Positions 25,015 through 31,046 of a stretch of 37,872 bases of DNA are shown here, piece by piece. The stretch is from NCBI GenBank assembly GCA_035937595.1, contig DASZHS010000041.1, positions 1 to 37,872 on the forward strand. The letters are read 5' to 3'. The DNA comes from Palsa-459 sp035937595. GTDB lineage: Bacteria; Actinomycetota; Acidimicrobiia; Acidimicrobiales; RAAP-2. How positions within the stretch are numbered: position 1 is the stretch's first letter; every line of letters starts with the position of its first letter. The translations under genes and the position numbers were made by a program. The notes beneath the pieces are model-generated. The model saw nothing but the letters and a program-made list of their open reading frames with translations. It was not told the DNA's origin and ran no database searches.

Positions 25015-25632
25015 GCGAACACCGTAGCCATGCGTGCTCGCGCGACCGTGCTCGCGGGCTACGCCGGCGACGTCGACGCCGTCCTGGCGGCGCGCAGCGA
25101 CGCCGACGCGTCGGTCCGGGCGCGCGCCGTCGCCGCCGCAGCGCGCCTCGGGCGACGCAGCGTGGCCGACCGCGTCCGAGACCTCGCCGACCCGGCGGCC
25201 GAGGTGCGTCGCTGCGCCTGCCAGCTCGAGGCCCGCGCGCCGCGCCGCAGCGTGCGCGTGGCCACGGCCCTGGTCACCTGCCTCTCCGACGACGACCCCC
25301 TGGTGGTCATCGCGGCGGCCGACGCGCTCGGCGAGGCGGGGGCGGCCGACGCGGTGCCCCCGCTCGTCGCGACCGCGACGAGCCATGGCGACGCGCGCGC
25401 GCGGGAGGCCGGCATCGCCGCGCTGGCCGCGATCGGCGATCCCCGCGGGCTCGAGGCGGTCCTCGGTGGCCTCGACGACAAACCGGCCGTCCGGCGCCGC
25501 GCCGTCGTCGCGCTCGCCGCGTTCACGGGGGCGGCGGTCGAGGCCGCGCTCCGGCGCGCCGCCGAGGACCGCGACTGGCAGGTGCGTGAGGTGGCACGCG
25601 CCCTGCTCGCCGTCGGCGAACCGACGACGTAG
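25003..25632 (+). CDS. HEAT-repeat protein
   Basis: 209 residues from ATG 25003 (ATG 25030 is a second choice). It is built of about six alpha-helical pairs of the HEAT/PBS-lyase type: SVRARAVAAAARLG, AEVRRCACQLEA, PLVVIAAADALGEAG, DARAREAGIAALAAIGD, PAVRRRAVVALAAFTG, WQVREVARALLAVGE. Such repeats form curved protein-binding scaffolds. No enzyme domain, signal or membrane segment. Its 5' end overlaps the possible start of the YlbL-like gene on the other strand, and its stop lies 6 nt from the stop of the convergent MreB-like gene. Confidence 0.85.
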   Translation: MLDDANTVAMRARATVLAGYAGDVDAVLAARSDADASVRARAVAAAARLGRRSVADRVRDLADPAAEVRRCACQLEARAPRRSVRVATALVTCLSDDDPLVVIAAADALGEAGAADAVPPLVATATSHGDARAREAGIAALAAIGDPRGLEAVLGGLDDKPAVRRRAVVALAAFTGAAVEAALRRAAEDRDWQVREVARALLAVGEPTT

Positions 25633-25638
25633 CGGGGC

Positions 25639-26643
25639 TCAGCGCTCCGCGGACGCGAACAGCTGCGAGAGCCGGCCGAGGTCCTCGAGGCACCGACCGG
25701 CGCCGAGCACGATGGCCTCGGCCGGCACGTCGCAGGAGCGCACCGGCACCTCGGTCGTCTCGGCGAGCCGCTCGAGCAGGCCGTCGAGCTGCGAGCCGCC
25801 GCCGACGACGTTGAGCCCGTGCACCAGCACGTCCTGTGCGAGGTCCGGCGGCGCGCCCGCGAGGCACTCCGAGGACGCACGCACGATCTGGTGCACGTGG
25901 TCGGCGATCGCAGCGTGCACGTCGGCACCCGACATGCGCAGCGCGAACGGCGCACCGTCGCTCGTCCGCCGCGCGGGGACCTCCGCGGACCGCGGACGTG
26001 GCACCGGCGACGCGGTCGCGATCGACATCTTGAGCGCCTCGGCGGTCACGTCGGTGATGACCGCGTCCGCGCTGTGGCGCACCCACTCGGCGATGTCGCG
26101 GTCGAGGTCGTCCCCGCCGAGTCGCAGCGACGCGAGCGAGACGATGCCGCCGAGCGAGATCACCGCCACCTCGGTCGTGCCCGCGCCGGCCACCGCGACC
26201 GAGCTCGCGACTGGGTCGTGGATCGGCAGGCCCAGGCCGATCGCCGCCGCGATCGGCGCCTCGAGCAGGTGGGCGTGCGCCGCGCCGGCGCGCCGCGCGG
26301 CCTGGCGCAGCGCGCGGCGCTCGATCGCGGTCGCCGCCGCGGGCACGGTGAGCAGCACGCGTGGTCTCGAGAAGCGGCCGACGCCACACCGCTCCAGCAC
26401 CCCGTGGAGGAGGCGCGCGGCGACGTCGAAGTCGGTCGTTGCCCCGGCGTGCATGGGCCGGAACGCGACCACGTGGCGGGGGGTGCGGCCGACGAGCTCG
26501 ATCGCCTCGTGCCCGAGCGCGACGACCGAGCCGTCCCTGGTGTCGATCGCCACGACGGTCGGCTCGGCGAAGATGAGCCCGTCGTCCTCGGTCGCCACCC
26601 GCGTCGTCGACGTCCCGACGTCGATCGCGAGGGTGGGCGCCAC
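25639..26643 (-). CDS. MreB-like actin-fold protein with altered phosphate-2 loop
   Basis: 334 residues, the MreB length. Phosphate-1: AIDVGTSTTRV, followed by EPTVVAID, GRTPRHVVAFRPM and the glutamate-containing EAPIAAAIGLGLPI. Phosphate-2 should read VDIGGGTTEVAVISLGG in MreB; here it is VAVAGAGTTEVAVISLGG, so the conserved Asp is gone. Adenosine motif NVVGGGSQLDGLLERL is intact. MreB filaments guide wall synthesis in rods; loss of this Asp suggests slow or absent ATP turnover. GTG 26643 is chosen because TACCAT lies exactly 7 nt upstream; ATG 26670 is a less likely upstream alternative. It is not followed by mreC, mreD or rodA. Confidence 0.88.
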   Translation of the reverse strand: MAPTLAIDVGTSTTRVATEDDGLIFAEPTVVAIDTRDGSVVALGHEAIELVGRTPRHVVAFRPMHAGATTDFDVAARLLHGVLERCGVGRFSRPRVLLTVPAAATAIERRALRQAARRAGAAHAHLLEAPIAAAIGLGLPIHDPVASSVAVAGAGTTEVAVISLGGIVSLASLRLGGDDLDRDIAEWVRHSADAVITDVTAEALKMSIATASPVPRPRSAEVPARRTSDGAPFALRMSGADVHAAIADHVHQIVRASSECLAGAPPDLAQDVLVHGLNVVGGGSQLDGLLERLAETTEVPVRSCDVPAEAIVLGAGRCLEDLGRLSQLFASAER

Positions 26644-26700
26644 GGCCACGATGGTAGGGGCGACGCCCATTGGGGCACGTGGGTCGCTACCCTCTCTTAG
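26644..26700. promoter_or_regulatory. Compact divergent promoter region, both genes leaderless
   Basis: 57 nt between two divergent GTG starts. Minus strand: TACCAT at 26651-26656, 7 nt before GTG 26643. Plus strand: TACCCT at 26688-26693, 7 nt before GTG 26701. The two -10 elements are 31 nt apart, so their upstream regions overlap and the genes may be co-regulated. Confidence 0.55.
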
Positions 26701-27831
26701 GTGCTCCGCCGGCTCCGGTACTACTTCGAGATGCGTGCCGCGGGCCGTGCCGGGTCGCCACCGCCGCCCTCCCAGCGCACCTGGGTGCACCCCTCCGAGC
26801 TCCCGGGGTCCTTCGACCGGGCCGTGATGCCGCCGCCGCGGGTCGCCGGCTCGCGGAAGTTCAAGACCCTCGTCGCGTCGACCGCCTCGGCCCTCCTCCT
26901 CGCCGGCGGCGTCCTTTTGGCCGAGCCGACCGGCACCCAGCTCGCCGGCGCCTCGACGGGGCCCCACGTCGCGACCAGCATCAGCGCGCTCCCCGCGGTC
27001 GATCGCACCGCGGCGGGCTCGATGCTCGCGCTCGTCATCTACGAGGGCCAGCACCTCGGGACGGCGACGGCCATGGTGCTCCCGCCCGGCGACCTCGCCG
27101 TCACGACCACGCCGGTGCCGAAGGGCGTCTCGGTCATGGGTCGCATCCTCGGGCACCCCTCGATGTCGCTCAAGGTCGTGGGCACCGACCACCTCCTCGG
27201 CGTGACGGTGCTGCAGCTCCCGATCACCGTGCCCGTCACCCCGACGGCCGCCCTCGCCCCCGCGGTGACGACCGGCGGCGCCCCGACGGCGCTGACCGCG
27301 CTCGCCGCGGTGCGCGGCGCGCTCACGGCCGCCGAGTTCGACTACGCCGCGGCCTACCTCAGTCCCGCCGCATCCGCCGCCACCGTCGGGCACTCGGTGA
27401 TCTCGGTCACGCACGGCCGGAGCCTCGCCGGGGTGATCGCCGGCACCCTCGTGCTCGACGCGCGTGGCCAGGCGGTCGCCGCCGAGGTGCCCGCGCTCGG
27501 CGCCACCACCTTCGTGCCCGCGACCTTCCTCCAGCTCCTGGCCGAGCGGATCGTGCTCGGCAACGCCACGCACCACGGGTGGCTCCAGCTGGTCGGCGCC
27601 GCGACCTCGAGCGGGCGCGCCAAGGTCGTGGCGGTCACCGAGGGCGGCGCCTCGTGGCGCAAGGTCCTCCCCGGCGACACGATCCTCGCGATCAACTCGG
27701 TCCCCGTGCGCACCATGGCCGACGTCGGGTCCATCCTGTTCACGAGCTCACCCGGCCAGCCCCTCGACCTCACGGTGCTCCGCGCCGGCCACCTGCACGT
27801 GGCCGAGGTCATCCTCGCCGCTTCGCCGTAG
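26701..27831 (+). CDS. Membrane-anchored PDZ protein with degenerate trypsin-like domain
   Basis: 376 residues. N-terminal cytoplasmic part contains WVHPSELPG, a motif seen in actinobacterial membrane HtrA proteins, then a membrane helix (about 55-75). The outer part follows the HtrA plan but without its catalytic residues: at the His position it reads MVLPPGDLAVTTTPVP, at the Asp position HLLGVTVLQL, and no GNSGG serine motif exists. A PDZ domain ends the chain (GGASWRKVLPGDTILAINSV, SILFTSSPGQPLDLTVLR). It probably acts as a sensor or adaptor. The TAG stop is part of the next gene's TAGGCT. Confidence 0.85.
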   Translation: MLRRLRYYFEMRAAGRAGSPPPPSQRTWVHPSELPGSFDRAVMPPPRVAGSRKFKTLVASTASALLLAGGVLLAEPTGTQLAGASTGPHVATSISALPAVDRTAAGSMLALVIYEGQHLGTATAMVLPPGDLAVTTTPVPKGVSVMGRILGHPSMSLKVVGTDHLLGVTVLQLPITVPVTPTAALAPAVTTGGAPTALTALAAVRGALTAAEFDYAAAYLSPAASAATVGHSVISVTHGRSLAGVIAGTLVLDARGQAVAAEVPALGATTFVPATFLQLLAERIVLGNATHHGWLQLVGAATSSGRAKVVAVTEGGASWRKVLPGDTILAINSVPVRTMADVGSILFTSSPGQPLDLTVLRAGHLHVAEVILAASP

Positions 27832-27834
27832 GCT
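27829..27834 (+). promoter_or_regulatory. TAGGCT -10 element; leaderless start of the zincin-like gene
   Basis: TAGGCT, then 7 nt, then ATG 27842. The TAG is also the stop codon of the PDZ-protein gene. Confidence 0.55.
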
Positions 27835-27841
27835 CGGCCCG

Positions 27842-29023
27842 ATGGCCGGCGTCCCGTCCAACGGCTTCGAGGGACTGCTCGGCGACCTGCTGAAGGCGAT
27901 GGGCGGCGCGCCCGCGACGGCGTGGTTCGACGCGGCGAGAGGCCTCGCGGTGAGCGTCGTGACCGACGAGCAGGAGGGGCACAACCCCGACCCGGTCGTT
28001 CGGATCCGCCTCGAGGAGCTCGCGCGCGTCGTCGCGATGCACCTCGGCGAGGTGACGGGCGCGCCCGTCGAGACGGAGATCGAGCCGGTGACCCGCGCGG
28101 CGTGGGCGGTCGCCGCGCTCACGTCCTGGCGCCCGAGGCTCGAGCCGCTCATCGCGGCGTCGGCCTCGCCACCGCCGCTGCCCGTCGAAGAAGGTGACGC
28201 GGCGGCGGCGATGCTCGCGCGGTTCACCGCCTCGATGGGCCCGATGTTCGTCGGGCTCCAGGTCGGGTCGACGGCCGGGCATCTCGCCGAGCACGCGCTC
28301 GGCTCCTCGGCGTTCCCGCTCCCGTGGCCGACGGCGGACCATGCGCTCGTCGTCGCGCGCAACGTCGAGCAGTTCGCGAGCGACTGGTCCCTCGACGTCG
28401 ACGCCGTCACGGCGTTCACCGTCGCACGGGAGCTCGCCGCTCGCGTCGTCTACGCCCACGAGCCCGTCGCTCGCCGCGTGGAGGCCCTGCTCGCCGAGGC
28501 CACCGCCTCGCAGATGGCCGCGCAGCGCTCCCTCCTCGAGCGGCTCACCGAGGCGGACTCGCCCGGGGACCTCTCCGCGCTGCTCGGGGATCCCGAGTCC
28601 TTCGTCGAGAGCCTGGCCGGGCTCGAGGCCGCCGCGGGCGGCCCCGCCCACGACGCGCTCAACGCGGCGGTGACCGCGCTCAGCGCCTACCTCGACGAGC
28701 TCGCGCGCGTGACCGCCGCCCGCGTGCTGGGCGACGCGGCGCGCCTCGCCGAGGCGTGGCACCGGCACCGCACCGGCGACTCGAAGGGCGTGGAGGCCGC
28801 CGCCGCCCTGTTCGGCGTCGACCTCACGCGCGAGCGGGTGGACCTCGGGGCGGCGTTCGTCGCCGGCGTCATCGAGCGGGACGGCCTCGACGCGCTCGGC
28901 CGGCTCCTCGCGGACCCTTCGTCCCTGCCGACGCCCGCGGAGATCGTCGCGCCGGGGCTCTGGCTCGCCCGGACCTCGCTGCCCTCCCTCGAGGACCCCG
29001 AGGCGCCGCCCAGCCGGTCCTAG
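27842..29023 (+). CDS. DUF2342/zincin_2 family protein (F420-associated type) lacking HExxH
   Basis: 393 residues. The overall layout fits the actinobacterial zincin_2/DUF2342 family: MGPMFVGLQVGSTAGHLAEHALG, then FPLPWP, NVEQFASDWSLD, the region of the metal helix, and a C-terminal LGRLLADPSSLPTPAEI. In the family I know, the metal helix reads HExxH; here it is AFTVARELAARVVYAHEP, so R196-E197-L-A-A200 replaces HExxH and both zinc histidines are missing. It is probably not a metalloprotease any more. The gene is near UPF0182 and YlbL-like genes, as in mycobacteria. Its stop overlaps the convergent gene in a CTAG. Confidence 0.85.
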   Translation: MAGVPSNGFEGLLGDLLKAMGGAPATAWFDAARGLAVSVVTDEQEGHNPDPVVRIRLEELARVVAMHLGEVTGAPVETEIEPVTRAAWAVAALTSWRPRLEPLIAASASPPPLPVEEGDAAAAMLARFTASMGPMFVGLQVGSTAGHLAEHALGSSAFPLPWPTADHALVVARNVEQFASDWSLDVDAVTAFTVARELAARVVYAHEPVARRVEALLAEATASQMAAQRSLLERLTEADSPGDLSALLGDPESFVESLAGLEAAAGGPAHDALNAAVTALSAYLDELARVTAARVLGDAARLAEAWHRHRTGDSKGVEAAAALFGVDLTRERVDLGAAFVAGVIERDGLDALGRLLADPSSLPTPAEIVAPGLWLARTSLPSLEDPEAPPSRS

Positions 29024-29316
29024 CCCGAGGTCCGCTCCACCGGCTCGCCCTCGTCAAAGCCGAGGTCCCACTCGAGCTCGAGGTGCTCGCGCTCGGCGTC
29101 ACGGGCGACGCGCTCGCGGTTGCGCCGGAACTGCGGATCGTGGGGCGGCAGGAGGACGAGCCGCGCGTTCGCCCGGTCGGCGAAGGACTGGATGGTCTCC
29201 TCGTCCCCCCAGTCGCTCTGGATCTCCCAGTGGGGGGCGACGGGCCCGAGGTAGACGATCCGGACGTGCCCCACGGGCTCGAACGGCTCGACGGTCTCCT
29301 CGTAGGCCTGGGTCAC
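29020..29316 (-). CDS. Small acidic hypothetical protein
   Basis: 98 residues from GTG 29316, with AGGAGG 7 nt upstream. No signal or membrane helix. Segments HVRIVYLGPVAPHWEIQSDWG and ETIQSFADRANARLVLLPPHD look like an alternating strand-helix fold; the C-terminus is strongly charged (RRNRERVARDAEREHLELEW). No family recognised. The stop codon shares CTAG with the zincin-like gene, so the two convergent genes overlap by 4 nt. Confidence 0.72.
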   Translation of the reverse strand: MTQAYEETVEPFEPVGHVRIVYLGPVAPHWEIQSDWGDEETIQSFADRANARLVLLPPHDPQFRRNRERVARDAEREHLELEWDLGFDEGEPVERTSG

Positions 29317-29480
29317 GGCATCCTCCTGGTGTGGGCGTTCGGGCGGGCGGGGCGGCACGTCGCGACCGGCCCCCGCGGGTGCCGGAAAGTTACCGGTCCC
29401 ACGTGAAAGATTGCACGTAGACGCGCTTGTCGGGATTGCCCCGATATGCGATGGTATTACTGGTATCTAGGAGGAGACAG

Positions 29481-29729
29481 ATGGGCACCGAGTGGATGGC
29501 TGACGGCAAGTGCCGGGAGGTCCCGCCCGAGACGTTCTTCCCCAGCGACGGCCTGGGCGTGATCCGAGCCCAGCGGATCTGCGCCACGTGCGAGGTGTCG
29601 GTGGCGTGCCTCGAGTACGCCCTCGAGAACCACATCGACCACGGCGTCTGGGGGGGCAAGAGCGAGCGCGAGCGTCGGCGGATCCTCCGGACCCGCCGCA
29701 AGGGCGCCTTCACGAACCTGCACGCCTGA
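29481..29729 (+). CDS. WhiB-family Fe-S transcriptional regulator (WhiB1-like)
   Basis: 82 residues; ATG 29481 with a GGAGGAG ribosome site. The four cluster ligands are C11, C34, C37 and C43 (CATCEVSVAC), followed by the GVWGG turn and a basic tail (KSERERRRILRTRRKG) for DNA contact. WhiB proteins hold a [4Fe-4S] cluster sensitive to NO and O2 and usually work with the primary sigma factor. A TTG start at 29427 would add 18 residues that look like leader. The AT-richer upstream stretch (TATTAC at 29455) may hold the promoter. Confidence 0.94.
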   Translation: MGTEWMADGKCREVPPETFFPSDGLGVIRAQRICATCEVSVACLEYALENHIDHGVWGGKSERERRRILRTRRKGAFTNLHA

Positions 29730-29752
29730 CCGCTGGCGCGAGCGGCGCACTC

Positions 29753-30583
29753 GTGTGCGCCGTCAACCTCAGCGAGGGACGCGACGGCAGGGTGCTCGAC
29801 GCACTCCGCGCGGCGGCCGCCGACGCGCTCTTGGACGTCCACGTGGACGTCGACCACCACCGGTCCGTCTTCACGATGGCCGGCGCGCCCGCCGCGCTGG
29901 TCGCCCGGGTGCGCGCGATCGCGCGCGTCGCCGTCGCCTCGATCGACCTGCGCCGCCACGCCGGCGTGCACCCGCGGCTCGGGGCGCTCGACGTCGTGCC
30001 CTTCGCGCCGCTCGAGGGCGACGGCCTCGAGGACGCGGTCGCCGCGCGGGAGCGCGCGATCGACGCCCTGGCCGCCCTCGGGCTCCCGGTGTTCCGCTTC
30101 GGGCGGGCCCGCGAAGGGCACGAGCGCACGCTCCCCGAGCTGCGCCGCGGGGCGTTCTCGGCGATCCCCCCTGACGCGGGGCCGTCCGTCCCGCACCCGA
30201 CGGCGGGGGCGACGGCGGTCGGCGCCCGGATGCCCCTGGTCGCCTGGAACCTCTGGCTGCAGGGCGCCTCGCTCGAGGCGACCCGCGACCTCGCCGCCCG
30301 CGTGCGCCAGCCGCGCGTCCGAGCGCTCGGCCTCGCGGTGACGGGGGCCACCCAGGTGAGCTGCAACCTGCTCGACCCGGCCCGCGTCACGCCCCTCGAC
30401 CTCTACCGCACGGTGGAGGGCGCCCTCGGTCCCGACGCCCACGTGGTGCGCTGCGAGCTCGTCGGCCTCGTGCCGAGCGCGGTTCTCCACGCGGTGCCCG
30501 AGGACTGGTGGTCCCGGCTGGACCTCTCCGAGGACCGCACCGTCGAGGTCCGCGCCGCCGCGGCGGGGCTCGGGGCGCGCTGA
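29753..30583 (+). CDS. Glutamate formimidoyltransferase-like protein (FTCD N-terminal type)
   Basis: 276 residues from GTG 29753. It starts VCAVNLSEGRD, matching the NFSEGRD opening of formiminotransferases, then VDHHRSVFTMAG, HAGVHPRLGALDVVPFAPL and a C-terminal half with ALGLAVTGATQVSCNLLD. The family moves a formimino or formyl group between glutamate and tetrahydrofolate in histidine breakdown. The fused cyclodeaminase of the animal enzyme is absent. No hut gene is near, so the pathway is open. No strong ribosome site precedes the start, 23 nt after the whiB1-like stop. Its own stop is 2 nt from the convergent whiB2-like stop. Confidence 0.85.
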   Translation: MCAVNLSEGRDGRVLDALRAAAADALLDVHVDVDHHRSVFTMAGAPAALVARVRAIARVAVASIDLRRHAGVHPRLGALDVVPFAPLEGDGLEDAVAARERAIDALAALGLPVFRFGRAREGHERTLPELRRGAFSAIPPDAGPSVPHPTAGATAVGARMPLVAWNLWLQGASLEATRDLAARVRQPRVRALGLAVTGATQVSCNLLDPARVTPLDLYRTVEGALGPDAHVVRCELVGLVPSAVLHAVPEDWWSRLDLSEDRTVEVRAAAAGLGAR

Positions 30584-30585
30584 GG

Positions 30586-30864
30586 TCAGCTCGCCGAGGC
30601 GGCCCGCCGCTCGATGGCGCGGGCCCGGCGGAGCCGGCGGCGCTCCCGCTCGCTCATCCCGCCCCAGATGCCGAACTTCTCGCCGTTCTCGAGCGCGAAC
30701 TCGAGGCAGTCCCCCTGGACGACGCAGCCCCGGCAGACCTCCTTCGCCTCCTTGGTCGACGCCCCGCGCTCGGGGAAGAACAGGTCTGGATCGACCCCCA
30801 TGCAGTTGGCCCGGGCCTGCCACCCACGCTCCTCCAGGCCTCCCAGGATCGACGCGATCTCCAT
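30586..30864 (-). CDS. WhiB-family Fe-S transcriptional regulator (WhiB2/WhmD-like)
   Basis: 92 residues; ATG 30864 with GGGGAGG upstream. Ligands C21, C44, C47 and C53 (CRGCVVQGDC), then FALENGEKFGIWGGMSERERRRLRR. The NCMGVDPDLFFPERG start and the ENGEKFGIWGG segment are those of the WhiB2/WhmD branch, which controls septation and sporulation genes in actinobacteria. A cell-division role here is inferred from the branch. Confidence 0.94.
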   Translation of the reverse strand: MEIASILGGLEERGWQARANCMGVDPDLFFPERGASTKEAKEVCRGCVVQGDCLEFALENGEKFGIWGGMSERERRRLRRARAIERRAASAS

Positions 30865-30904
30865 GTGACCTCCCCGGGGCGCCCTTGTTTCGGTGGCACC
30901 CCTG

Positions 30905-30919
30905 TAGTTACACGCGTGT
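30905..30919 (-). promoter_or_regulatory. TAACTA -10 candidate with abutting palindrome before whiB2-like gene
   Basis: On the minus strand TAACTA (30910-30905) lies about 40 nt before ATG 30864. A perfect 10-bp palindrome, ACACGCGTGT (30910-30919), abuts and overlaps it by one base, a natural place for a repressor or activator to bind. Confidence 0.4.
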
Positions 30920-31046
30920 CATCTTGGGCGATGCGACCCCGAAAAGCAAGGGAAAACCTCCTTCAGCGGCCACGGGACGCCCTGGACGGCCCACCTCGGG
31001 GGCCCTCCGGGGGCGCGGCGCCGGCCGGTCGGCGGCCCGCGGGGGC

